A stretch of DNA of 64,000 nucleotides from Alkalihalophilus pseudofirmus (lineage in GTDB: Bacteria > Bacillota > Bacilli > Bacillales > Bacillaceae_D): NCBI RefSeq assembly GCF_029094545.1, contig NZ_CP117835.1, positions 1,964,001 to 2,028,000 on the forward strand. The letters run 5' to 3'. Shown piece by piece: positions 25,643 to 34,922 of the stretch. Below the pieces are notes generated by a model. That model worked only from the letters and a program-made list of their open reading frames with translations. It had not been told where the DNA came from and did no database searches. The stretch's first letter is position 1. Every line of letters starts with the position of its first letter. A program made the translations under genes and the position numbers.

Positions 25643-26626
25643 CTAAGGCGTCCAAATTTGGTCAAACCCGTTTTTCATAGAGTACTCATACAGCATTAAA
25701 ACTTTATTATCATGATAATTCTCCATTAGACGTTTGATGTGTGTATCGTTAGACTGTTGTAAGGTTTCATTTCGTTCCATAATGTCATCAAGAAAACGTC
25801 TTACTGGTAACTTATCACTTTTTCTTGTATTACACGTATTGCAAGAAAGCACAAGGTTCCACACCTGGTCTGATTGAACGAAGGACCAAGGAATGAAGTG
25901 GTCTACGTGGGTCGTCCTCTTCTGCCCTGAAAGAGGCTTATGACAATAAAAACATTGAGCATTAAAATGCGAGAGTAGTAGTTTTTCGAACGGACGAAGT
26001 GATGAACGCTGTGCGATGTATTCAACTTTTTCAAGTAAATAATTAATACTAGGCACTTCATTTAAACTCTCAATCATAGCCGCCATATGATAGTTTGTTA
26101 GATGAATAATAAGTCGTTGATACTTCAACATAAACGTATGTACTGTCGGGTGTAGACGTAGTGTTTCAGTCCGGTGGTCAAAAGCATAAAACATGCCTTG
26201 TGTGTCTCCATAAAGTGCGCCAAATACGTTCTGTTTCATCGTAGTTTTAATTTTGCCTGTCAGTTTAACTTGAAGTGTATCATCTAATTTGTCGAACACC
26301 ATCTCTGGAGGGATACTATTTCTTTCTTGTTCTTCTTTAATAATCGAAACAACCTTAGCTGATTTCCCTCGATTTTGATGTAGTAAGTTATGATGTACAA
26401 TTAGGTTCCAGTACACCTTGGCAAATGTATAAGCAAGTTGGTTATATGATAACTCATAATTTTCGTTTACATTGTAAAGATTTTCTATAATTGCTTTAAT
26501 TAAGGCGTACTTATATGTAGATGACTTTACAGATTTACTTGATAGAACAATTGTAAAGGTACGCCATATATCCTCATCTGTATGGTAAGTCCCTTTTAAC
26601 TCACCAACTTTTAGTAAATGACTCAT
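25643..26626 (-). CDS. HNH endonuclease at the edge of the defence island
   Basis: 327 residues. A mostly helical N-terminal part of about 215 residues has no recognised domain. The C-terminal HNH nuclease has CFYCHKPL (about 225), HVDHFIPWSFVQSDQVWNLV and LSCNTCNTRKSDKLP, so the four structural cysteines and the active His/Asn are present. It lies directly downstream of the EcoRII-type nuclease after a 274-base gap. It is probably a DNA nuclease of a restriction or defence module. The partner is not known. Confidence 0.8.
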   Translation of the reverse strand: MSHLLKVGELKGTYHTDEDIWRTFTIVLSSKSVKSSTYKYALIKAIIENLYNVNENYELSYNQLAYTFAKVYWNLIVHHNLLHQNRGKSAKVVSIIKEEQERNSIPPEMVFDKLDDTLQVKLTGKIKTTMKQNVFGALYGDTQGMFYAFDHRTETLRLHPTVHTFMLKYQRLIIHLTNYHMAAMIESLNEVPSINYLLEKVEYIAQRSSLRPFEKLLLSHFNAQCFYCHKPLSGQKRTTHVDHFIPWSFVQSDQVWNLVLSCNTCNTRKSDKLPVRRFLDDIMERNETLQQSNDTHIKRLMENYHDNKVLMLYEYSMKNGFDQIWTP

Positions 26627-26900
26627 AGTTTATTATCCCTTCTATCTAGAGCCTCTTTTTCATAGAAACTATCTTTTACAATATCTAATATTCTTCATCC
26701 ATCACCTCATTTGAACATGAACATACAGATTTAAATGCCAAAAAGTATAGTTTCAAATATTGATAAGAAACCATACCTCTTTTCATTTTTATATTAATGG
26801 ATATAATTTAACTTTGACTAGGGAAAACTTAACTACTTTTCAGTTTGAATTTTAGGGATACAATATTAGTTGTAATTAATTAATTTTAAAATAATTTTAT

Positions 26901-28091
26901 TTAATCGATATATTTTTCTCTTGCGTACTTTATAAATTTACTAACTGTCCAAAGCCGTTCTCTATGAGTTTGAGGATATGCTTTATGGTAAGGTTTAGGC
27001 ACAACTAAAATTACCTGCTCATCTTGCATTTCTTCTAACTGATTTATAGTAATCCCTTGCTGTAATGTCAATAAATGTTTTATGGGTATTCTATTAGCCT
27101 CATTTAGAATTTGTCTCCATCTATCCTTACATGTAGTTTTAGCACCTAGAAAAACAAGTTTGTTAGAATCATATAGTTTATCTGCATACTTACTATTAGA
27201 AGGCAGTAAAAAATCCGGTTTCTTTTTGCCTTCTGTTTTACCTGGGTGGCTAAAAGGGATGTTAGTGTTGCTTAATATAAACTCAATATGATGTTCTAAT
27301 GATCTACCCGCTCTACTCTTTCTCCGGTTTAATGCGCTACTAGCAAACTCTAATAGTGAATCTAACTCATAGAAGGGTTCATTTAAATATGATTTATATA
27401 TATTTTTTTCTATTGCCCTAAATAAACTGTATTCGGTTTCGATCCATTTTAACAGCATTTTGTCAGGATCATTACCAAGTTGATAACCCTTCCTTTCAAA
27501 TAAGTCCTTATTTAATTGCCGTGCTAATTCTGCAAGTTCGATTGTTTTGGGGAAGTCTTCAAAAATTGTAGCAGATTTATTTATTCTTAACTCCAATTTT
27601 TTTGATAAATCCACATCCAACTTTTCGCCAGTGAAGTATACAGCATTATTATTTAAGAGTGAAAGAGAAAACGTCTCTTTAAAGTTCTCTATTTCTACTT
27701 CAGTATCAAATATGTAAACTTTGATATTCTCCATATCTACAGGGATAAAAATAATTAAGTTTCCAACTTGATTTTCTTTTTCGTATGGTGAATTTGACCA
27801 AAACCTTGTAATGCGATATTCATTTCTTGTCCCTTTTCCATAATATATTACTCTGCTTTCAAAGGGATAAAATCCTTCAATGTGAATTTTAATATGTTTG
27901 TCTTTATTCTCCCCTCTCACACCTTCTTCTTCAAAGAATATTTTCCATGCTCCCTTTGCAATATGTAACCCTTCTTGATGGGCATTAGTAAGTCCAACAT
28001 CATTTGCGGTTATGAACTTACAATAAAAGCGACCATATTGCTTGGCCGCTTGAATCGCTTTTGTTAATAGTTCAGAACTATGTGGTTGCAT
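26901..28091 (-). CDS. EcoRII-type restriction endonuclease
   Basis: 396 residues, close to the 404 of EcoRII. The N-terminal effector DNA-binding domain is recognisable (FITANDVGLTNAHQEGLHI; GTRNEYRITRFW). The catalytic domain has NRRKSRAGRSLEHHIEF, KKPDFLLPS with Asp293, and GAKTTCKDRWRQILNEANRI with Lys318 and Arg324. The Asp-Lys spacing of 25 is that recalled for EcoRII Asp299/Lys324. EcoRII cuts at CCWGG and needs two sites. The gene overlaps the methyltransferase by 14 bases, so they form one restriction-modification unit. All catalytic residues are present. Confidence 0.92.
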   Translation of the reverse strand: MQPHSSELLTKAIQAAKQYGRFYCKFITANDVGLTNAHQEGLHIAKGAWKIFFEEEGVRGENKDKHIKIHIEGFYPFESRVIYYGKGTRNEYRITRFWSNSPYEKENQVGNLIIFIPVDMENIKVYIFDTEVEIENFKETFSLSLLNNNAVYFTGEKLDVDLSKKLELRINKSATIFEDFPKTIELAELARQLNKDLFERKGYQLGNDPDKMLLKWIETEYSLFRAIEKNIYKSYLNEPFYELDSLLEFASSALNRRKSRAGRSLEHHIEFILSNTNIPFSHPGKTEGKKKPDFLLPSNSKYADKLYDSNKLVFLGAKTTCKDRWRQILNEANRIPIKHLLTLQQGITINQLEEMQDEQVILVVPKPYHKAYPQTHRERLWTVSKFIKYAREKYID

Positions 28092-29070
28092 ACTCTAATC
28101 TACCCTCTTCCACAGTGTCTTCAATTATTTTATTACGTTCTATGGCTTGTATCATTTTTTCTGCCATTAATTGCACTACAGGAACAGCAACACTATTTCC
28201 AAATTGTTTATAAGCAGAAGTATTACTTACTACAATTTTAAACGTTTCTGGAAAACCCTGCAAGCGGGCGCATTCACGAGGAGTTAGCCTTCTTGGATTC
28301 TCCCCTTCACCTTGTGGAATAAGGATTTCACTTCCATCTTTATAATATCTTGCGCTTAATGTTCTACTATAAGAGTCTAAATCTGCAAGGCCATAACCGA
28401 AACCATTACCCTTCTTACTGTGTTTTTCTTTGTAAGCCTGTAAGTAATCCCACAGCTTATTTGATAAAGTGTATTTATCTTCTACCTCTTTTTCTAAAAT
28501 TGATTTTAGAGCGGGACCTTTATTCGGCAGTTGTGGAAATTCAAATTTAAGAGGCTTTTTAAAGCCTACTATATAAATTCTTTCCCGATTCTGTGGCACA
28601 AGTCCTTTAGCATTTAAAACATCAGCATATACAGTATATCCTAGTTCTTCTTCCAGAACTTTCTTAATGATTTTGAAAGTCTTCCCTTTATCATGGCTTC
28701 TTAAATTTTTAACATTTTCAAGAAGAAATGCCTTTGGTTGCTTTTCTTTAATAATACGAGCTATATCGAAAAATAAAGTTCCTTGTGTCTCATCAAGGAA
28801 TCCGTGTTCTTGACCTAAAGACTTCTTTTTACTTACACCTGCAATTGAAAAGGGCTGACAAGGAAAACCAGCCAACAAAATATCATGGTCTGGAATTTCT
28901 TTTTCATTTAAACTTCTTATATCCCCAACAGGTTTCTCACCGAAATTAGCCTCATAAGTTTCTTGAGCTTTTAAATCCCATTCGCAAGAGAATACACATT
29001 CACCATAAGGTTCAAAAGCGAGACGAATTCCACCGATTCCTGCGAACAAGTCAATGAATTTATATAACAT
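28078..29070 (-). CDS. DNA cytosine-5 methyltransferase, Dcm/DrmMII type
   Basis: 330 residues with all C5-methyltransferase motifs: DLFAGIGGIRLAFE (7-20), GFPCQPFSIAG with catalytic Cys71, ENV (118-120), QNRERIYIVGF (160-170), RLTPRECARLQGFP and FGNSVAVPV. The target recognition segment GFGYGLADLDSYSRTLSARY, followed by YKDGSEILI, closely resembles Dcm and M.EcoRII, which methylate CCWGG. The methylase of class 2 DISARM in Bacillus has been reported to mark the same site. Here it pairs with an EcoRII-type nuclease and follows drmAB. AAGGGAG precedes the ATG. Confidence 0.95.
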   Translation of the reverse strand: MLYKFIDLFAGIGGIRLAFEPYGECVFSCEWDLKAQETYEANFGEKPVGDIRSLNEKEIPDHDILLAGFPCQPFSIAGVSKKKSLGQEHGFLDETQGTLFFDIARIIKEKQPKAFLLENVKNLRSHDKGKTFKIIKKVLEEELGYTVYADVLNAKGLVPQNRERIYIVGFKKPLKFEFPQLPNKGPALKSILEKEVEDKYTLSNKLWDYLQAYKEKHSKKGNGFGYGLADLDSYSRTLSARYYKDGSEILIPQGEGENPRRLTPRECARLQGFPETFKIVVSNTSAYKQFGNSVAVPVVQLMAEKMIQAIERNKIIEDTVEEGRLEYATT

Positions 29071-29433
29071 ACTTTTAATCTCCCTTCAACTTGTTCTAGT
29101 AAGCCTATTATAACAAATTTAAAATTCTTTTAGGCCTATATAACATAAAATAGTAGAGTCGTTTACTAACAATACCTTAGGCGACCGGGATAAACAAGGG
29201 GAATTTATAGCAATTTTGTGATTAAATATTCCTTTTTTATTATGTTTAGAAAGAAACTTTCTATTAAATTTGCTAATTACCACCAAACGTATAATCTGGA
29301 TTTTTCCTTTAAATTTATTGTGGACCTCCTTCTGCAATATCCGAAGCAGAAAAATACCTACATCCATAGAAAAAATTTGGAATGTAGGTAAGAATTATTT
29401 ATAATTTATCTTCCTCTATAAATAGCCTAATAA
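29071..29433. other. Gap between drmB and the methyltransferase: terminator plus likely promoter
   Basis: This 363-base gap holds the drmB terminator (29350-29390) and should hold a separate promoter for the methyltransferase-nuclease pair. An 82-codon minus frame (29119-29367) lacks a ribosome site and any HKD motif, so it is not taken as drmC. Confidence 0.6.
29350..29390 (-). terminator. Terminator closing the DISARM-like operon
   Basis: TACCTACATTCCA pairs with TGGATGTAGGTA (one bulge) and is followed on the minus strand by five U. It lies 44 bases beyond the drmB stop and separates drmEAB from the methyltransferase gene. Confidence 0.75.
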
Positions 29434-31353
29434 TTATTTACTAAAATAGTCCTCGAAAAAACCAATACCTTCTGTATCAGGTAAACCTACAATTAATGAT
29501 CTATCTAAGAATCTATTAAATTCTTCACATGATGTTTCTGGAAGATAAGTACAGTTATGACAAGCGGCTATATTTAATGAATGGATTCCTTGACCCGATG
29601 TTACTCCAATTTCAGTGCAGACTGGGTCTGATGAACACCATTTAGCTTTATCAATAGATCTTTCTAGTATCTGTAGTAATGTATCCTTTTCTCCTAACCT
29701 AACTAGACCACCCATTGTCCCTTCAGAGTCACCAGAAGCAGTATATATCAGAAAGCCGTTCATCTCTTTTCCATGTTCTTTTGATATAAATAAACGTTCC
29801 CGTAAAGCTGAAGTACTATATCCACATTCAAAGATCATCTCAGAAATTAACAAATGAGCTAACGTGTGCAACATGACATACCTAGGATTCAGCTCTTTAT
29901 CCATGACTATACCCGCTGCTTCTATCTCTTTATACCTAGACTGTAGTAAATTAAAATGTTCTTTTACCAGTCTACTATTTTCCCAATTAGTTAAAACTTC
30001 ATCATTGAATTCAATAAATATACCTTCCCCGTAAACTGTATAACCCGGCAACCAATTATTTTCTGGAATACTAGGATTCCTAAAAAGTAATTCTCTTCCT
30101 TTATTTATTTTATCCCTATTTATAGATTGGTCACTATTAAGCCTTTCAAAACCAAACAATATCCTAGTATCACGTAATTTAGGTACCAGATGAATTTTAG
30201 ATATCCCTAATTTTTTAAACTCCACTAGTGAATTAGATTTTTCATTAAACTCTGAAACAACTTTTAGATGATTATTATCCATTGGTTCATTTAGAGAACA
30301 GAATTCCTGATACCTAAGTTTCTTTTCAATATCTTCTAATTCATTATCTTCTACTACCAGACTCTCCCCTTCAATTATAGTAAGTGCTTTAATAATAGTT
30401 TGATTGTTTGCTGTTTGGAGATCGACACTAAACTTATTTAATAGATAAGTTGCAATCTTTTCTTTTTCATCAATAACAATTTTTAATGTCTCAATTTCAT
30501 GAGCAATTGGTTCCTGCTTTAGAAATTCAATTACTTCTTTGAGTTCACTTGAGTAATCTCCTGGTAAATAAAGAGCGCTAATAACGTCAGGATAATAAAC
30601 GTTATTCGAGTTTCTTAACAACACAAAAGGTTGTTCAAGACATTCTTCATGTGCAGTTTCATTAGTACCAAACCAATGTTTTCTACCGGTACATAGAAAA
30701 GTTTTTCCTTCTTGTACTTGTGTTACAAGAGGTGAAATATTTCCATTGTTTAATTTAGAGGTAATCCCTTTTAATGACCTTTTATAGTCCTCTCCACAAA
30801 CAGTACATTCAACACGCATACTTGTAAGTGTTGCTCCTCCTGTTGAGACAAGTTTTAAAGGTCCTTTACATTTATTAGATATATCTCTATGAACCCACTC
30901 GTTCCAAGGAAAGTCATCAATATGCCCATGCTTACAAACTGTAACAAACGGTACTTGAACTAAGTAACCATTATTACAATGTTTGCACTTTTTCTTACTA
31001 ATATCAGCGAGATGTAGCTTCTCCATTTTCCTACAACGGTTACAATAAAACCATGTAGGAAATAGTATCATAGGAATTTTAAGATCTACATTTTTAAGGC
31101 TGCCTCCACTTTTGCCAAATATTGATCTATAATCGGGAGGAAGACGAAACTCCTTAACTCCTAAGATATTCTCAAGTCTCGACTCATTAAACCTATAATC
31201 AGCTAAATCAACATTGTTTCCTTTAAACCACTGATCAAGTACACCTGTCATCATATTAATACCTTCATTGTTTGTTGATATTGCACCTACACCAAAAGGT
31301 GATATCAACTCAGCCCTTCTTAAAGGGATTCTGGTTTCATTTTTATTTTTCAT
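29434..31353 (-). CDS. drmB: DrmB-like DUF1998 protein of a DISARM-type system
   Basis: 639 residues. The N-terminus RRAELISPFGVGAISTNNEG is typical of DrmB. A zinc site CNRCRKMEKL...CKHC lies near 106. The C-terminal DUF1998 domain has YVMLHTLAHLLISEM (about 495), GDSEGTMGGLVRLGE, CSSDPVC and CHNCTYLPETSC. DrmB forms a complex with the DrmA helicase that scans incoming DNA. The ATG overlaps the drmA stop (ATGA) and GGAGG lies 10 bases before it, so translation is coupled. Confidence 0.88.
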   Translation of the reverse strand: MKNKNETRIPLRRAELISPFGVGAISTNNEGINMMTGVLDQWFKGNNVDLADYRFNESRLENILGVKEFRLPPDYRSIFGKSGGSLKNVDLKIPMILFPTWFYCNRCRKMEKLHLADISKKKCKHCNNGYLVQVPFVTVCKHGHIDDFPWNEWVHRDISNKCKGPLKLVSTGGATLTSMRVECTVCGEDYKRSLKGITSKLNNGNISPLVTQVQEGKTFLCTGRKHWFGTNETAHEECLEQPFVLLRNSNNVYYPDVISALYLPGDYSSELKEVIEFLKQEPIAHEIETLKIVIDEKEKIATYLLNKFSVDLQTANNQTIIKALTIIEGESLVVEDNELEDIEKKLRYQEFCSLNEPMDNNHLKVVSEFNEKSNSLVEFKKLGISKIHLVPKLRDTRILFGFERLNSDQSINRDKINKGRELLFRNPSIPENNWLPGYTVYGEGIFIEFNDEVLTNWENSRLVKEHFNLLQSRYKEIEAAGIVMDKELNPRYVMLHTLAHLLISEMIFECGYSTSALRERLFISKEHGKEMNGFLIYTASGDSEGTMGGLVRLGEKDTLLQILERSIDKAKWCSSDPVCTEIGVTSGQGIHSLNIAACHNCTYLPETSCEEFNRFLDRSLIVGLPDTEGIGFFEDYFSK

Positions 31354-34300
31354 ACAAGCATTTCCTCCAACTCTTTCACAAGATAAGAGTTTGTGACTTC
31401 ACCTTGACATGAAGCATCTACATTTCTCATTGACATAGGAACAGGTAGTGCGGTACTTTTGTATCTTTCTTGGACATAACTTCCTGACTGATACATTAGA
31501 AAATATCCTCCATCACTTTTCTCTTCCCAACTTGTTGCACCTAAATTCAGAATATGGTTTACGTATAAATCAAAGTTTTTCTCTACCACTGGGGTTTGCT
31601 TAGGATCAATCAACTTTACACGGTTTAATAGTAAAGCTTTAAAATTATTTAATGAGTTTATATGCTCCCGTACATACTCAGGTGAATCTGCTACTTTTTC
31701 ATCATGTAACTGTCTCAGATATCCAATAATTAACCCATATAAAGATCTATTAATACATGGATCTGAATAAGGAGTTACACTTGTTGGCTCAACTTTTGAA
31801 TACAGTCGTTCATGATACTCTCTAAAATGTTCATAGTGGGATTTATCTCTAGAGATTCCCGTTTTATATAAAGTAACTACAAGACCTGGACGCTCTTTCC
31901 AATTTCGGCCAACCCTACCTGTAACTTGAATATACTGCGCTGTATTCTTTGGTTGACCCACTACAGTCATCAATGAAAGCCGATCAATATCTACCCCTAC
32001 CTCTATTATGTTAGAAGCTAGACATACATCAATAGAATTCTTGTTATCTTTTAATTTATGAATTACATCTGAAACTTCTCCACTATCTAATCGTGAAGTA
32101 AGTTCAAGAAAATTATTAAGCCATCGTGTCTGGTTTCTATCTGTTATATTGTGTTTTTTACGTACCTGGTTAAGATAACTAGGTATATCTGTTTGTAATA
32201 ATGTGAGCGCGCCACCTAATTCTCTTAAACTATTAAAGAAACTTAATAACGTCCAAAAAGGGTCTCTATTGTCTTCTTGGAAATTCATTACAGATTGCAA
32301 TAATATAGAATATATTTTCACCTGTAACATCTGCATACCTATTACTGGAGAATAAACCCCCACATACTTTCTTCCTTTAGCTGGAAGGTTATTTTCCTCA
32401 ACAGCTACTTTCGCAAAAAAGGAATCATCATGGGAAAGCCCAGGACTTGGGAAAAGTTTAGCTTTATTTTTATCTCTTCCATATAGAGCCATTATCTGTT
32501 CTTCATAACGACGTATTGTTGCGGTTGAACATATTATTTTTGGTTTAATTGGATTTTCAGTTCTTCGATCCGTTGATAATTCTTCTATTAATATTTCATA
32601 CATACCCGTCATTGACCCTAACGGACCTGATATAAGATGAAGTTCATCCTGAATGATCAAATTTGGAGGTGAGTAATGCCTTTTCCCATTCCTATCAATC
32701 CCAAATAATGCGCGTGCTTCTGGTTTCCACGATAACATAGCAAATTTATCTATTGTCCCAATAATAAACGTAGGCTGATGTTCATAAATAGATTCGTCTA
32801 CAATATATACATCTATTTTGTTATGAAATGGGCATTTCTTATCTGGGCAATTAATTATTAATTCTTTATTTTTCCGGCTATAGTCATAGCCAAGAACTCG
32901 TTCTTCCTTTTTCATTGTTTTTTTACGTCTAGAAGCTAATCCTGTTGACACATTCTCATCTTCAACTGTATATTTCCCCAATTTTGCCCCGCACCACGGA
33001 CAAGACTTTACTATAAAAGACTTACGGTCATTTCCTTCTTTCCACTGCTTTAGTTGCTCTTTAGCACCATAAGAACCTTCATTTTGATTTGGTGTTACTT
33101 TCGAACCTAACCAGATTCCTATTGAGAAAGGAGTTCCCCCAAGGTCCTCAGAGAATTTTTTGCGCAACATTTCCATTGCACAAATTAATCTAGAAGAACG
33201 TTGAAATTGGTCAGTTGTTAACAAGCGAAGAGTGTATCTCATGATTATATCTGTGCCAGTGTCATTGTTATCTTTAAGTCTTTTTAAGAACATTGAGAAA
33301 GCTGCTACACCTAAATAAGCCTCCGTTTTCCCACCACCTGTAGGAAACCAAATTAAGTCAACAACCTCTCTATCAATCGAGTTTCCTTCAGCAACCGAAG
33401 GAATAGACATTAGGAAGAAAGCAATCTGAAAAGCTCTCCAGTTCCCCCTGTTTCTCTCCAAAATATCATTATATTTAGGTATTTCCCTGAATTCTATGTC
33501 TTGCTCAAAAAAGATGTTATTATCCTTCACTTCACCATCTCTAATATTGGTTCCGACCACTTGTTGTATCGCCATTGCATAGTTGGCTAATTTAAAGGCC
33601 TTCCTTACATTCTCGTCCTTTTTTAGAAGTTCAATTCCACTTTTCATTCTTTGCGCAGATTCCCTACACTTGTCTAAATGATTTTTTGGAGTATTACCAT
33701 ATTCAGCTTGTAAAGATGCTACTTCTTTTTCTTTTATATCAATCCATTTTTCATATGTTTCTACAAGATTACTTAATATTTCTTCAATCGCATCAGAGTT
33801 TGGAACTAGTTCAGCTAACTCTAACATTGAGATCGAATAAGTATTCCCATTTTGATCAGTAATATCAGGAGTCATACTTATAGCTTCATATTCCGGTAAA
33901 AATGTAGATGAAATCCTTTCAATGTATCTACGATCCTTATCTTTAAACCAATTTGCCGAACAACCATGTCCTAACGCAAAAGTTTGTGCTTCTCGATATA
34001 GTAACCTATTAGAATTTTCTTCTTCATCCAATTGTGTACTAGCTTTTGTTGATGGGTAAGGACAAAACTGATTCTGAATATAATCAGATAAGGTTAATGA
34101 TATTTCACTCTGAAATAAACAACATTCTTCTAGAGTAGTGTCAGATGTGACAGGAGTTCGGTTAGTTAGACTAATAGTTATTAAAAACTTATTATCCCCA
34201 TAGTTTCGTGAAAAAAGCAATAATTGTAAAGTTAATCCATTCACACTAATGTTTTTAGTATGAGTAGATTTCTCTATTAAATCTTTTTTAGAAAATTGGA

Positions 34301-34922
34301 TTAGATCTAAATTAACTGTTTCACGAGTCCACCATTTATTTAACTTCTTCTCATCTGCTAAACTTATAGAAAAGTTCTTATAACTTCCTCCATTTATCTC
34401 AATATTCATTTTAGAGTTTTCATTTTCAAGTCGCACATAATAACTCAGGGCTAAACTAGCGGGTGAAAAGTCATTTTTTTGTGGCATTAAGTCGACATTT
34501 TCTACTTCATCTACCTCTTTGTTATTAAAATTAAGTGAACTACTTCTTTCTATTAGTGTTTCAATATTTTTTATGCCATCTTTCGTAATAAATTTTTCTT
34601 CACCTTCATCATTACTTTCTGTTAGATCTTTCTCTTGAGTTAATACTTCATCACTTTCAGTCTCAAATGGGAATAAAACCCCAGCTGAATATTGTAACAA
34701 AGGAGGGTTCACCTGAAGAATCTCTTCTAATGTCTGAGAATTGTAATATTTTCTATAAGTCTCTTCCCTGTTTTGAAACACGACATTTTGGGTTACTTTT
34801 AATGGGAACATTTTGTCCTTATCCACTTTAACTGGGCCAATCAATTCTTGTTTTATTTTATCAATAAGTTCATCTCTATTCTCAATATTAATTTCAAGTC
34901 CCATATAGTCATCCCTTTTCAT
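31350..34922 (-). CDS. drmA: DrmA-like SF2 helicase of a DISARM-type system
   Basis: 1190 residues. Walker A FPTGGGKTEA is near 530, the DEAD-type box QDELHLISGP near 760, STATIRRYEEQI is motif III, and SNIIEVGVDIDRL with QVTGRVGRN near 1000 is motifs V-VI. A zinc insertion with CPWCG and CPDKKCPF lies at about 644-700. Size and layout fit DrmA. The ATG overlaps the previous stop (ATGA); a second ATG at 34904 has the better ribosome site, AAAGGG. DrmA with DrmB forms the core shared by all DISARM types. Confidence 0.9.
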   Translation of the reverse strand: MKRDDYMGLEINIENRDELIDKIKQELIGPVKVDKDKMFPLKVTQNVVFQNREETYRKYYNSQTLEEILQVNPPLLQYSAGVLFPFETESDEVLTQEKDLTESNDEGEEKFITKDGIKNIETLIERSSSLNFNNKEVDEVENVDLMPQKNDFSPASLALSYYVRLENENSKMNIEINGGSYKNFSISLADEKKLNKWWTRETVNLDLIQFSKKDLIEKSTHTKNISVNGLTLQLLLFSRNYGDNKFLITISLTNRTPVTSDTTLEECCLFQSEISLTLSDYIQNQFCPYPSTKASTQLDEEENSNRLLYREAQTFALGHGCSANWFKDKDRRYIERISSTFLPEYEAISMTPDITDQNGNTYSISMLELAELVPNSDAIEEILSNLVETYEKWIDIKEKEVASLQAEYGNTPKNHLDKCRESAQRMKSGIELLKKDENVRKAFKLANYAMAIQQVVGTNIRDGEVKDNNIFFEQDIEFREIPKYNDILERNRGNWRAFQIAFFLMSIPSVAEGNSIDREVVDLIWFPTGGGKTEAYLGVAAFSMFLKRLKDNNDTGTDIIMRYTLRLLTTDQFQRSSRLICAMEMLRKKFSEDLGGTPFSIGIWLGSKVTPNQNEGSYGAKEQLKQWKEGNDRKSFIVKSCPWCGAKLGKYTVEDENVSTGLASRRKKTMKKEERVLGYDYSRKNKELIINCPDKKCPFHNKIDVYIVDESIYEHQPTFIIGTIDKFAMLSWKPEARALFGIDRNGKRHYSPPNLIIQDELHLISGPLGSMTGMYEILIEELSTDRRTENPIKPKIICSTATIRRYEEQIMALYGRDKNKAKLFPSPGLSHDDSFFAKVAVEENNLPAKGRKYVGVYSPVIGMQMLQVKIYSILLQSVMNFQEDNRDPFWTLLSFFNSLRELGGALTLLQTDIPSYLNQVRKKHNITDRNQTRWLNNFLELTSRLDSGEVSDVIHKLKDNKNSIDVCLASNIIEVGVDIDRLSLMTVVGQPKNTAQYIQVTGRVGRNWKERPGLVVTLYKTGISRDKSHYEHFREYHERLYSKVEPTSVTPYSDPCINRSLYGLIIGYLRQLHDEKVADSPEYVREHINSLNNFKALLLNRVKLIDPKQTPVVEKNFDLYVNHILNLGATSWEEKSDGGYFLMYQSGSYVQERYKSTALPVPMSMRNVDASCQGEVTNSYLVKELEEMLV

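Noticed and set aside
29119-29367. An 82-codon minus-strand frame in the gap after drmB as a drmC gene or remnant
   Set aside because: No HKD motif, no ribosome site, and it overlaps the terminator hairpin. Composition looks random.
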